DNA from: Antedon mediterranea
Taxonomy: Eukaryota; Echinodermata; Crinoidea; Comatulida; Antedonidae
Direction of reading: 5' to 3'
DNA length: 64,000 nt
Assembly: GCF_964355755.1 (NCBI RefSeq)
Contig: NC_092673.1
Coordinates: 23,069,001-23,133,000 of the forward strand
In this document: positions 1 to 12,528 of the stretch, in pieces
Layout: each line of letters opens with the position of its first letter
Numbering within the stretch: the first letter of the stretch is position 1
Position numbers and translations under genes: made by a program
Notes under the pieces: generated by a model
Seen by the model: the letters and a program-made list of their open reading frames with translations, nothing else
What the model was told of the DNA's origin: nothing
Database searches by the model: none

Positions 1-1112
1 CATCTCCACATTACCAGAACATGCTATACCACTATCACCACCACTTCTCTAATGTCACAATGATGTTTCACTATCCAGCACCAGGTTACCAACACACAAA
101 CACTTCACCAACACACCACCACGTCACCAACCCACTACCAGTGCCACCACTTCACCAGATGACAATTCAATACCAACCCACCACATCTTCACCAGATGAC
201 AATGAACCAACCCACCACATCTTCACCAGATGACAATGCACTAACCCACCACATCTTCACCAGATAACAATGAACGTACCAACCCACCACATCTTCACCA
301 GATGACAATGCACTAACCCACCATATCTTCACCAGATGACAATGCACCAACCCACCACATCTTCACCAGATGACAATGAACCAACCCACCACATCTTCAC
401 CAGATGACAATGCACTAACCCACCACATCTTCACCAGATAACAATGAACGTACCAACCCACCACATCTTCACCAGATGACAATGAACCAACCCACCACAT
501 CTTCACCAGATAACAATGCACCAACCCACCACATCTTCACCAGATAACAATGCACCAACCCACCACAACTTCACCAGATGACAATGAACCAACCTGCCAC
601 ATATTCACCAGATGTCAATGCACCAACCCACCACATCTTCACCAGATGTCAATGCACCAACCCACCACATCTTCACCAGATGACAATGCACTAACCCACC
701 ACATCTTCACCAGATAACAATGAACGTACCAACCCACCACATCTTCACCAGATGACAATGACCCAACCCACCACATCTTCACCAGATGTCAATGCACCAA
801 CCCACCACATCTTCACCAGATGACAATGCACCAACCCACCACATCTTCACCAGATGACAAAGCACTAACCCACCACATCTTCACCAGATGACAATGAACC
901 AACCCACCACATCTTCACCAGATAACAATGCACCAACCCACCACATCTTCACCAACGCCACTACCAGTGCCACCACTTCACCGGATGACAATCAACCAAC
1001 CCACCACATCTTCACCAGATAACAATGCACCAACCCACCACAACTTCACCAGATAACAATGCACCAACCCACCACATCTTCACCAGATAACAATGCACTA
1101 CCAACCACAATT
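1..1112. repeat. 34-bp minisatellite, about 30 copies
   Basis: Head-to-tail copies of a unit containing ACCCACCACATCTTCACCAG followed by a GAT(G/A)ACAATG block. Spacing between successive copies of the core is 34 bp, with some 38-bp variants that carry an extra CGTA. Because 34 is not a multiple of three and stops recur, the array is not coding for a repeat protein. It runs off the left edge and ends about 70 bp before the first exon of the gene starting at 1179, so it probably lies in an intron. Confidence 0.9.
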
Positions 1113-1178
1113 TTTCTAGTGTCACATCCCACACCATGAAACACAAGCAGCTATTGATATTGTGTTTGTCATTTACAG

Positions 1179-4011
1179 GATGAATTCAAAGACCTGCCTG
1201 CCTTTCAGGAAGGTATACTCCTTCTAACAAAATCTTTACACTACGTTTGTGGTGAACGACGACATGAAAACATGGCAGCTTATCAACATGAGGTAACTAT
1301 ATTTTCCAATTTAAGGCCCCTCCCCTGAGTAGCCCATGAAATATTCCCTCAATGCACATCTTCGTCTCTTAGATGATTTGTCAAATTAATTTCTTATGTT
1401 GCGGTTACATCCCTGTGTTGTCTTCTAGTGGGAACCAAGCTTTAGAAAGTAGGCAAGATCAAACATGTATGACAATAATGTATTGGGGAAAAGGTCTATT
1501 TTTTAAGAATATGCTGAGAGAATAATAAGGTTTGGTTAATGCTGTTTTCCTGCTATTACCACATATCTTTCCTGTTTTCTTTATTAAAGGAATTAAGTAT
1601 GATAAGTGCATTAAGAATTTTGTTATGTCCAACTTGGGCAAAGAATTTTTCTTTTTAACTCATAAACTCATCTCTGTTCTTGTGGTCTCATTTTCAATTG
1701 TTTCTTCTGTGTAAGGTTGGTGTGCCACTTGATATAGCAAAAAGGATCGCATTGCTGTCAGCAGATCGATACGACACAGTGTTTAGCATAACTCTATACG
1801 TAAGTTTGTTATAAGCTCAACGCAAAATCAAAGATATACTGTTTTGTATATCCTAAATTAAGATTTTTTCACACTATATACACAAATAGTTTAGATTACT
1901 TTCATCGCATTGTATTGGTACATAGGGCTCCCTCTTGTTTCTGTAACAGCGTTATTCAACTGGGTTTAGGGTCTGCTTTTTGTATATGAACTGAACAGAT
2001 CCTTATTGGGAGAATTTTCAATTTAAATAAGCGACAATGGCCGTGGCCAGCCAAATATGTGTATGTTTCTGATAATACATGTATGGTACGACATGCTCAA
2101 ACTAAGGATAAGTACAGTACAATATCTATAAACACCTTTTCCTCCTTATTATTTATTGTGTCTGCAAAATTGTATCTGGTTTTTTTTTCCTGTTTTTGTA
2201 ATATTTGCCAATAAAAAATTAATATTCTGTATTGAATTACAGTAAAGCATATTCATACATTATTAAACTTGATTGTAAATTAAAATTGGCATATCATGCA
2301 AGGATCAAAGGGCGGACGTTTCACAGGGAAGTACATGGTTAATATTTTTTTCAAAAACACTTTTTTATTCTCGTGGGAGTTGTCACAATACTGCCGGATG
2401 TAAAACTCTGCAATTATGATTTTTCATTTATAGAAATTATTTTCAATAAATAAAAAATTACTTATAATAATGTAGTATAAGTGAGTGAGTTTACCACATT
2501 TAAACCACAAATAGATATACGATAACGGATTAATCCATTAAATTTTGGAGGCAATCCTGACCAGAATCCCAATTCTAGACCACTTTTTATTATTTTACAA
2601 TAGGTAGTACATGAAAACAACAGACAGATCTTTACCACATTTAAACCACAGATAGTGATGTGGTTACGGACAGACTAATTCTTGATAAGTTTTGATCCGG
2701 ACCAGGATCCCAATTCTGGACCACTTTTTATTATTTCAGACAGATTTTTATCACGATTCTTGGTCCCTTTTTTCTTTTTACTCCTGTCAGAGGTTGCAAA
2801 TCTCTGACTATGATTCCTCATGTGATTATTGTTTTCTTGTTATGTTATGATGTCTTATGAAAATGATATTAAATATATAATTCAATATATTATTATGCAA
2901 TTACAATTATTTTGTTGTTTTCATTGTTATGTTATAATAGTTTCTGAAATCATATTTCTTTTTCCTTAAGGATTTAAGGACACCTAGACATTTCAACTGA
3001 TAATGTAACAGCTGTGTTAATAGTTGTTAATTCCTGATGGATGTTTAAAATTATTAGTGCCATGCTTATAACCTAAATAATATTCATACAACCAAATTGT
3101 ATTCCATAATGATTAAAAGTTAATATTGACAAATTTATATAAAAATACTATATTTACTGTATGCATTGACAGTATCTGTTGTAGGAGTACTTTGAAATAT
3201 TACCACTCATTAGGCGCTTCCTTTACATAGACTCATGCCTCCCTTTTTAGAAAGTTGAATTAACAGTTAAAAGGGCTTACAAGAAGGGAGAGGAGTCTGT
3301 ATCTCTTCTCCACCTTCTCTTTCTCCCCCCCCCCCCCCCCCTTCATCATGAATATAATAATTGTAGGCCTGTGGCAATAAAACCCTTTCACAGGGATGTA
3401 GTAGTTGAAATCTGACAGGATCAGATGATTTTAGAGTGGATGCTGATACATTAAAGTTAGTCATTTTAGAGTGGGTGCTGATACATTAAAGTTAGTCATT
3501 TTAGAGTGGGTGCTGATACATTAAAGTTAGTCATTTTAGAGTGGATGCTGATACATTAAAGTTAGTCATTTTAGAGTGGATGCTGATACATTAAAGTTAG
3601 TCATTTTAGAGTGGATGCTGATACATTAAAGTTAGTCATTTTAGAGTGGATGCTGATACATTAAAGTTAGTCATTTTAGAGTGGGTGCTGATACATTAAA
3701 GTTAGTCTTAGCAGAAACAGTAAAATATTACATCCTTTATTTTTATTTTATTTTTTGTTCATTTTTCATTTTTTTGACAAGCAATTTTTTTTTAGATTAA
3801 AGAAATATGTTTGCTGAATCTAAACGAAGGTAAAGCTGCGAATTGGCCAGTTTATCTAAAAATCAGCATAATTGAAAGGTATATGGCAAATGATGCAGAT
3901 ATCCAAAAGCTAATCTACGACAGGCAAGGTATTTACTCTGCGATTATTGGTTTTATACAATGGCTGCGATGGAACATGGATTATTTCAAGTCTTTTGTGA
4001 TTTCATGGTAA
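1179..4011 (+). CDS. Unrecognised multi-exon gene, partial at the 5' side
   Basis: Three exons can be seen, all open in one continuous frame. Exon a is 1179-1292 (after TTTACAG, before GTAACT; 38 codons, begins DEFKDLPAFQ). Exon b is 1716-1799 (before GTAAGT; 28 codons, begins VGVPLDIAKR). Exon c starts at 3796 after a polypyrimidine tract. Exons a and b have lengths divisible by three and join in phase 0. Exon c either uses a donor at 3929 (GTATTT), uses the strong GTAAGT at 4008, or ends at the TAA at 4009-4011, which has an AATAAA at 4085-4090 downstream. The product looks alpha-helical and soluble, without an obvious signal or zinc motif. The gene begins left of the window. I could not assign a family. 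A chance run of three well-bounded open exons is unlikely. Confidence 0.6.
1424..1446. mobile_element. Solo terminus of MITE family B
   Basis: The stretch TAGTGGGAACCAAGCTT matches the terminus of the complete family B copies at 17537-17718 and 25712-25897. Only one end is present, so this is a remnant inside the intron between exons a and b. Confidence 0.5.
3426..3706. repeat. 35-bp minisatellite, 8 copies
   Basis: Eight near-identical copies of a 35-bp unit containing AGAGTG(G/A)(A/G)TGCTGATACA and ATTAAAGTTAGTCATTTT. Only one or two positions vary between copies, which suggests recent expansion. It lies in the intron before the exon at 3796, and is preceded by a poly-C run near 3326-3342. 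Confidence 0.9.
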
Positions 4012-4954
4012 GTATACAAATTGATATAATTATAGAAAAAAAATTAATGAAAACAGGCCACCGCAAACGTTTACAAGAAATCAAAATAAATACTGTATAT
4101 AAAAAAAATTTGTTAACTATAGAGTTTTTACTCACATACGGACGAATTCCTGCTTTACAGTAAGTGTAAAATTATTTATTTGGTTTATATAATGTTTTAT
4201 TAATTTGTTTGTAGTTTAAAGGTATGTTCAGGTTCATGGTTATGCTTTCGTATCGCAAGCAATGTCATATTTTAATTAGCGTAGCAGCAAAGTGTTCAGA
4301 CTATCTTAACTAACGCTTTGGTTAGAAGTGTCACCGATTTGGGTGAATCTGGTATGCAGCAGTAAATTTGATTGGTTGGAGGTCAAAATCATTGATACAT
4401 GGCTTTCATATTGTAAGCGTTGTTCACTAATCTTATACCTTCGTAACCAACGAAAGATCAGTGTCATAAGAGGTGGCTTACACTAATCTTTTCCTGGTTC
4501 AGACATGACTTTTTACGCTGCGTATAATACGAAGCATAAGTCTGTAGGTCTGAACAGGCCCTAAGCTTAAATTTCACTGCACCACTAGTAAGTGTGATGG
4601 TCAATAAGTTTATTATATTCACTGGGAATTTCCCGCCGCTACAAGAAAGGGATGTAGCGAGGAAGCACGTTCCAACTTTCCCGCCATGCACACAATGAAT
4701 TAACATGACATAACTAGGACGTCCTTTAGGATTTCCTCAGTTACACATGGGACTGATGTAAATGGAATGCTGTACTGTATTCTCTTCTCTGATCTTTTGT
4801 CAAGGCATATTCCATACAACAATAATTGCAATGTTTTAAAATGGCACATTCTTAAAATTTATTTTTGGAGAACAATGCCTTAGAACTTCTGTGAAAAAAA
4901 TCTACAAACTACGCATACGTAATATAGATCACTATCAGTTGATGCCCTACTTTT

Positions 4955-5072
4955 AAGCTCTGTCTACACTATCAAACTAGTTTGACAAAAAAAAGTGTGA
5001 TTTGCCCAAATTTGGTAGTGATATGTCCAAATATGGTAGTGATATGACATCATCATGTCCATATGTGGGCAT
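4955..5072. mobile_element. MITE family A, copy 1 (3' end lost)
   Basis: Begins with AAGCTCTGTCTACACTATCA followed by the palindrome CAAACTAGTTTG and the internal motif CAAATATGGTAGTGATATGA, shared with five other copies in this window. The far end is replaced by an (AT)n run at about 5072-5086. It is non-coding; mobilisation must have been by an enzyme encoded elsewhere. Confidence 0.7.
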
Positions 5073-5744
5073 ATATATATATATATTCTGTTCATATAGT
5101 TGCACATATACAACATTACATTGTGTTTTGTTATGTTTCACAGAAACTTAATGACACTTATAAATGTTGTATGAAATCCTGTGAGGTTTATTACCCATGT
5201 TTAATATACATCTTGTATTTCATTTATGTATTTATTATTAAAACAATGTTTTGCAGATGTAATATGAGGCCACTCAAAATAGGTGAAGGTCAGGCCACTC
5301 AAACGGCGGCTTTGATGACATAACACAACGTGTCACCAAAAAAGAGCGTTTACAATAATGCATATTCATCAGGGGAAGCAATTTCAACCAATGCAAAGTA
5401 GCATTGGTTTTATAAACACCAAATTATATATTAAGATTATGAATATTCATGTGAATGATAAATCTCATGAATATATAATTAGCAAGAAAGGATAATATTG
5501 AATAAAGATGTTATACCATACGGATCTATAGGCTACAATGTACATGATGATTACACTAAAATAATCAGAGTCTATGTAAATTATGTTAATTTAAATATTC
5601 ATGATTGGAACGTAAATTGTTCTGTTGAATGTTTATAAATGTAAATTAGTCTTTGAATGTTTATAGATAACAGTGAGTAGTATTAAGTATTTATCTTTTA
5701 TTTGTCTAGTTTATTTTCTTATAATTTCAGAAGTATTAGAAAAA

Positions 5745-5910
5745 TATATATAAAAATATGTTGTTTATCTATACTTTTTTGTAGTTTCTTTTTAAGGTGT
5801 TTATTTTTCAATAGGGACAAATGTTGTGTGGAAAACGAAAAATTTATATAAAAATATGTTGTTTATCTATACTTTTTTGTAGTTTCTTTTTAAAGTGTTT
5901 ATTTTCAGTA
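5745..5910. repeat. Two-copy ~100-bp direct duplication
   Basis: The block AAATATGTTGTTTATCTATA followed by CTTTTTTGTAGTTTCTTTTT and GTGTTTATTTT occurs twice, about 100 bp apart, with few differences. No gene is affected. Confidence 0.7.
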
Positions 5911-7225
5911 GGTGTAAATTAACGTCATGTGGAAAACGTTACAGAGTTTTAAAAATGCAGGTTCCTTTTTTACAACATTGATGGTTGTGGAAATAATCAT
6001 AAATATTTGAATGCAAGTTTTCCCAGACACTTATGATGGGTGGAGACACGTGACGTGTGTTGGGAAAAGTTTGAAAACAAATAATTTACAAATCAGAGGA
6101 TACACATTTTGACAGTTATCTTATATCCTGTCGTCCGATTGGTTAGAAGTCTAAAAGATGCATACAGTCGGGCGTCGCATACAAGCCGTTTCGTCGACGT
6201 CTTTTAAAAATGTAATTGCGTATAGGTACATTGTAAAAATAATCTCAACAACTTGTTTAACCTACAGGGAAATCGATGATGTTGTAAAAATGTGATATCA
6301 CACAGGGAAGTTACATATTAGCCAAGTGGGACGTTGGCCTGGGGTAGTGGTATCAAGGGAAGTTACGTATTAGCCTAGGGGGGTACTTCGTCCCGATGTA
6401 ACAAGCGAGATCACGCTTGGAGAAAAATATACAATACCAAAATGTCATCACATGTAGCCATATAGCAGGTGGTTTATAATATATGTCTCAGCTTGAGTAT
6501 TTAATCAAGGTTTACGTCAAATATTTTGACTAGAAAAGTGTTATGGCCTAAATGTGATTTATGTTTAACGTTATATAATGTAATTTAATAGTTGTATGTT
6601 ACTTTGAATTAATGTTGAATGACATTTCATGGCTTTGAAAATACATTACATTAAACCTAATCCTACAGAGGACTAACATATTTTCAGTACGGAGTTTATT
6701 CTACTTGACGTCGGCCCCGCCTTCCTGTCGGAATGGAATAGTTCTGTGTAAAAATGATCGCGTACATTTACTATAACCACTCCTTTCAATACACACATAA
6801 TCAGGGAGACACCTATAAAAAGAACGGACGAAAAAAGTGTAGGAAGGACGCCCCTTCCTATTCTGTTTGGGATACTTTTCCACGAAGGAACGGCGGAATT
6901 ATACCGTGTGGTTTTACAATTGTAAGGGACAACCCTGAGGCTTTGTTGGGATTAAAGGCGTCTCTTAATTCGACTGTCATTTTCAGGGACACCTCTATAT
7001 TGGGGACACTTTGTTGAGTCCCGAAATTACCCCCTCCCCCACCCCCTCCCTTAAAAAAGGGGTATTACTGGATTCCTAATTAGTATCGAAGTATCATTTG
7101 CGTATAGGCCTAGACCCACATTTTTTCCCAGACTCGAACATAAAACTGGCCTGTGCTAAACAGTTTTATGTTTTATCATTTCTCGCAGTGTTTCTTCTAA
7201 ATATTGGCCGTTCAACAATGGTTCT

Positions 7226-7346
7226 AAAGCTTTGTCTACGTGACTATAACACTTTATTTGACAAAAACATGTGCAATATGGACATGATGATGTCATCACC
7301 GCCATATATTGTTGTCAAACTAGTTTGATAATGTAGACAGAGTTTA
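7226..7346. mobile_element. MITE family A, copy 2
   Basis: Both ends are present: AAAGCTTTGTCTAC on the left and the inverted CAAACTAGTTTGATAATG/TAGACAGAGTTT on the right, with the central ATGGACATGATGATGTCAT block. The left terminus is diverged from copy 1. Confidence 0.7.
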
Positions 7347-7956
7347 TATACAAAAATGTAGACCTAGTATACGAGGTAAAGAATCGCACTGCAAATATTC
7401 TGCCGTGTGAATCGTTTCCTAAGAGAATTATAGTCATCTGGCCAATTACCACCCACTTAAAATCAGTATGCGCATAATTAGAAAATGCGTCGACCTTTGG
7501 GAACCTGTTGCACCATGACGTGTGTTTCGAACGCGTCAACAAAACGTCAATATTAATTTGTTGGACAAATAGCAACGTACTTATTGTTTGTGTTAATAAA
7601 CCTATCTTACAGTTGGCGCCGTTTATTCCCATACGACATTAATGAATGTTATTGTTGATGAATTTTGCTTTTGTTATATTTAGTAGGCCTACTGCAATAC
7701 ATTAATATTAATAGGCATATTACCGTTCAAGATTTCATTCCACGTGTCGTAGGCCTATGTGTTTTTGTCTTTGGCGAATTTATTGAATGGAACAAATTTG
7801 TTTCAATGCGTTGGGTGATTAGGCCTTAAACAATGTTTATATAATTTTACGAATACCGTCCAAAACCCTCCCCATCACCCTACATCATCCCTCCCCAAGT
7901 ACGAAGGTAGAAACTCGGGGAAACATAAAACGTCAGTAAAAACCGGTGACCAATAT

Positions 7957-8056
7957 TGTGGAGCACTGTGGTGCAATGGCTAGAGCATTGGACTTGCAAT
8001 CAAGAGGTTGATTGCAAATCCGTTGAATTTGTACATGTGTAAAAAAAAATTGGTTT
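7957..8056 (+). mobile_element. tRNA-derived SINE fragment
   Basis: TGGCTAGAGCATTGG resembles a pol III A box, and AGGTTGATTGCAAATCC, about 35 bp further, resembles a decayed B box; a short A-run follows at 8041. The acceptor stem does not close, so this is a SINE head or tRNA pseudogene rather than a working tRNA. Confidence 0.45.
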
Positions 8057-8610
8057 TTTTTTGTGTCGCCGTGTTTGCCATATAAATCATAAATTTAATT
8101 AACAGACCTACATTAATAATATTTCTAAAATAGCCTCTTATCCTTAATAGATTCTCCAATATTACGCCTACTGTCATTTTCCTTTGCAAGTAAAATATTT
8201 GTGAAATAAAATGTTGTGCCGCGTGCAGCAACTAGACTGCCATAAAGAAAACGATGATTTAGATTCACGTCAGGTCAATAATAATTGTTTCTGAAAGGAT
8301 GAGTGTGTATACTTATTAAAAGTATAATGACGCCAGCTTCAAGTTTATTATACTTTATCCGTCGATTTTGAAGACACAAAATACGAATTTATGTTTCCGT
8401 GATGACACCTGCATGTTCTGGTGAACGTCAACTTAACTTTAATTGGAAATGCAAGTTTGGTAGTTCTATCGGTTTGTCGTGTAGGCCTACCGTGTTGGAC
8501 AGTATTTTGAGATAAAGAATGCGTTATACGTCGTGACATAATCATTAAAGACACAAAGGTTTGCTGTCAAAACTCATTTAGAAACTGTTTAAATTTACGA
8601 AACAATGGAC

Positions 8611-8740
8611 AATAGTTTGACAAAAATAGTGTGATGTGCCCAAATATAGGACTGATATTCCCAAATATGGTAGTGATATGACATCATCAGGACCATTTAG
8701 GCACATCACATTTTTGTTTGTTAGTGTAGACAGAGCTTTA
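8611..8740. mobile_element. MITE family A, copy 3 (left end clipped)
   Basis: Contains AATAGTTTGACAAAAATAGT, CCCAAATATGGTAGTGATAT and ends with GTGTAGACAGAGCTTTA, the inverted form of the family terminus. The first ~20 bp of the left terminus are missing. Confidence 0.7.
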
Positions 8741-8954
8741 GCCTATCGACTCGTTGTTATAGTACGGTATTGAGCTATTGTTTACGATACTGTGATACCC
8801 ACCGAGTCGCGTATCTTGCAGTCTAACTGACCTTCCCCGTCCCACACTTTCATACATGCGTATAGGATTCCTCTGCTAAAAAAATGAAAGCCAGCTTTCT
8901 TGTCGATGAATAGCTAATATAGGGATTTACACCTGGCCTCCTTCAAGACACACC

Positions 8955-9175
8955 ATCACCGTCGGACAAAAAGTGATTACTAATACTATAAATATACCGA
9001 AGATCCTATATTCTAATTTTCCATTTCTAGAGGCCTAGATGGAACCCACAGATTTACTCCTGACCACTTTCAACACACACCATCACACCGGCAAAAATCG
9101 ATTAATATTAACATACCGAACTTGGTAATCCTATATTAGATTTTCCATTTTTAGAGGCCTGGATGGAACCATTGC
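8955..9175. repeat. Diverged tandem duplication
   Basis: Two ~110-bp segments share ACACACCATCAC, then CCTATATT, TTTTCCATTT and AGAGGCCT(A/G)GATGGAACC in the same order, separated by substitutions. No coding content was recognised. Confidence 0.5.
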
Positions 9176-11667
9176 ACGATGCCTTCATTTCCGAGGATCT
9201 TACCTGGATTTGAAACCTAACCCGATAGATCACTTTCAGTCCCATAAATTTAGTCCAGAAAATGTTAATTTGAAGTCACAAGGAACATTATTGCTAAATT
9301 GGAAACACGAGTTTGACACATACACAGGAAATCGGATACAACATAATTTGTCCTGAATCACAAATCATCTTAAAAAGATATAATAGACATAGCCTATTTT
9401 TGGCCCAAACTATTTAACAATTTAATATTATCTGCCGTGTCCATGGCAAGGTTTATATTTAATTCTGTACAGTACAGTATATTATATACATTCGTAAAAT
9501 AATGGGTTTTTTTCTCCACTGGGTCTTGCCAAGAACTGTATTCCGTCTTCAGATAGAAGTTAGTCAATGGTATCCTTTTTCATGAGGATGCCTTGGGCTT
9601 ATTAGCTTTAAAATGTCACAGAAAGCGACCTTACACTGTAGTCGTGCACGCGCGAATTTGCACCCCTTTCAAATTTCCAATAATCGATTAGAATGTATCT
9701 ATAGGCCTAATATCGAATAATGTTTTACACGTACGGAAACTTTGATTATATACCATGGAAGAGATTACTTAAATTCCTCCATGATTTATATACGAACACT
9801 TGTTCTTAGATGGTAATAGCCGAAACAAATATCGTAAGCAATCGCGCAAGCATAAGTGATGATGTTTCGTGTTAGGCCTATAGAACCGTATCTTGCATGA
9901 CGTATTTTTTAAGGATTTCCATGACGCCAAATGTGTAGCTAGGCTTATACAACCATCAGATATTACAACAACCAAGGCTAATTGTTCTCGGTGGGCCAGC
10001 AAACAATTAGGTTAAAATCATTCATGTTTGGAAACATACGGAGGTAATATGCAACATGACCTAGAACCGTAGACTGGCAAGTCCGTTGTGGGCCTACATG
10101 TAGATTACTTTAAAATATATTTCACCTCATTTTCACGACGAATCACAAAAGTACAGAAAAGTTAGTTAGTTAACAGTATTTAATTTATGTTCAAAGATGT
10201 ATTTTTCCCCTTGAAAATGGAATTTGTCACTTTAATGTCACATAATAGTTATTCACTTTGACCAAAATGGGCATGTCCATGGTAGTGTAGCACATCATAT
10301 TTGATAGTGAGACATAGCTTAAGATACAACAGGCTTATTGGTATAGAATTCGTGGGTAATTTAGGTCGGATTTGGGTATCATCGGCTGAAAAGCTTAATT
10401 AAATTTCCCACTCGGTACCGCTTGTTGATTGCCTTGGTTGATCACCCCATCGCCTTAACGTTGCCTGGCTTTTAAGTCACACTCTCCAATATCCGTCCTA
10501 ATGACTATTCTAATTACTGAATGCCCACGCCTTGTAGGTTTGTAAGAATGAGTTAAATATATTAATGTATAAACTAAAAAGCATCTTATCCAACCTAAAT
10601 TCAAATTAGAGAATTGCAATAGCCCATACTTCTAAAAATACACAGCTATAGGTCTATAGCTATAAGATGTGGTCTGTCGAAAGACAAATTAAAACAGTTT
10701 CGGAATTGAGTTTTAGTGAATTGAATTTGTTCAACGCCTTTAAGTACGACCCCTGCCCTTTTTATTTTACCTCATTGCTGTACGGTAAGTAAGAGCCCGG
10801 ATAAAATTACGGAAAACACATTTTGAATTCTGCCAACGGAGTTTCCGTCTAGTGGATTTTATAGTAGATATGCATTACCATGATGACGTGTCTGACTGTA
10901 GGCATTATGCAAATTGACGTTAGTGTCTCATACATTGCATTGTCTCTATTTAAGTGACAGATAACACATGGGGGTAAATGTTATGCCTCCATGGATAACA
11001 TAACATTAATATCAACAACTCTCGCAAAAAATATCTGTTCTTTTCAGCTTTTTTGTCCCCCACAAAGCATTTGTCATACTGCAGTGTGGTTTTTCAGTTT
11101 TTTTTTATAAGAGTTGGTTAAGGAAACATCACATAATGTGCGTTGTGAAGATAATATAAAGAATGAGCGAAAGTTTTCATTATGTCGAATTTATAAAATA
11201 TATGTAAAACAATCATCATCAAAATAAGCTCCTCGAAGCCCCGGGTATACAGCCATCACCCCCGCCCTATGTCCGTGGCCTATTTCTTTGGTTTTATAGG
11301 AAGGAAATTAATGTATTTGTTTAATTATTCGAAATGATTTGTTTGTGCTTCCTGCTTTATTGTTCATCATTAATACCCTTGAAAATGATTATGAACCAAA
11401 AACACCGATACCACTCATGGTTTCTCAAATATCTCTTTTACGACAACGTAATACCAATGGCCCTAAATCATTCGTACATAATTCGTTTACGGTATGGGTC
11501 CAGATATCCAAGTAAGAGTAAAGCATGGAGATAAGGTCAAAGGTTGGGATGGATTAAATCTCACACAGTTTAAAGACCCTTTTTATGGTACTTCCATGAG
11601 TGCTATATGCTGTTTATTTGAATACGTAAAATGTATGTTAGGCTATTATTATGTAGGCTATCCGATA

Positions 11668-11912
11668 GAAATTGCGGTTAATGGGTGCGTTCGGGCTTAG
11701 AATTGCGGTAAACCCTTCTGGAGAAACGCGTCAATGGGTGCGTTCGGGCTTACAATTGCGGTAAACCCTTCTGGAGAAACGCGTCAATGGTTGCGTTCGG
11801 GCTTAGAATTGCGGTAAACCCAACTGGAAAAACGCGTGAATGGGTGCGTTCGGGCTTAGTGGTAAACCCTCCTGGAAAAACGCGTCAATGGGTGCGTTCG
11901 GGCTTAGTAACT
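11668..11912. repeat. 53-bp minisatellite, 5 copies
   Basis: Five copies of a unit with TGGGTGCGTTCGGGCTTAGA, ATTGCGGTAAACCCTTCTGG and AGAAACGCGTCAA. Spacing is 53 bp, with the fourth copy shortened to 48. It contains repeated MluI-type ACGCGT palindromes. It lies downstream of the sulfotransferase gene. Confidence 0.85.
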
Positions 11913-12528
11913 GGTTGGTTCCTATCCACCAAAGTAGCGATAACTGTGCCCGTGAAACAAGCTTAGCGAGTAAATTCTACAGTACACTAAAGTATAGACT
12001 GAAAGAAAAATACATTAGCCTAGAGATAAAAATTCCGTTACATTTATTTAAATCTAAAAAACTTTAAAAAAGTACGCATTATGAATTCAAATTAATACAT
12101 TTACGTGCGACATTTGTAATAATAATTATAAAAAAGTACAGTAACTACATTTTCAGCAATTTTTAGTAAACATAGTAAACATCGCATTGTTTTACAAGAG
12201 TTTTATTGCGATGCCATATACTTGTTTGTACTTTTATGAAAGACATTGAACGTTATCAGCAGATAGTTTTGAAATCAAGCAGTGGAGAGACAGGGAGAGA
12301 GAAAGTGGGATAGGAAAGAGACCAACATACCTCCACTCCTCCCGAAGTATAATAATATGGTATTACACTTTATAGTCTTTCAATTGAGAAATACAGTAGT
12401 GTTCATCTCTCGCCAGAGGACACTCTGTTGTTGGGTCTCGAAAGAGTTCTAACTATGAATGAAAAAATATTGTTACAAAATAATAATAATATATAAATTA
12501 TGGCCAATAATAAAGATCTAAATCGATT

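Larger units (their letters stand above)
4164..12500. other. Gene-free stretch with scattered repeats
   Basis: No exon series with consistent phase was found on either strand here. The stretch holds MITE family A copies 1-3, a tRNA-like SINE fragment, a pair of diverged duplicates near 8.95-9.17 kb, a short duplication near 5.8 kb, a 53-bp tandem repeat at 11.7 kb and many TAGGCCTA motifs. Open frames of 60-105 codons occur but look like chance: low-complexity composition and no splice context. Confidence 0.6.

Noticed and set aside
21-233. 70-codon histidine-rich open frame at the left edge
   Set aside because: It is the minisatellite read in one frame; the 34-bp period breaks the frame and the pattern is not a protein repeat.
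6754-7017. 87-codon plus-strand frame with basic residues
   Set aside because: No splice or family evidence; the opposite strand is open over part of the same span, and the region has repeat-like phrases such as GGGACACCTCTATATTGGGG.
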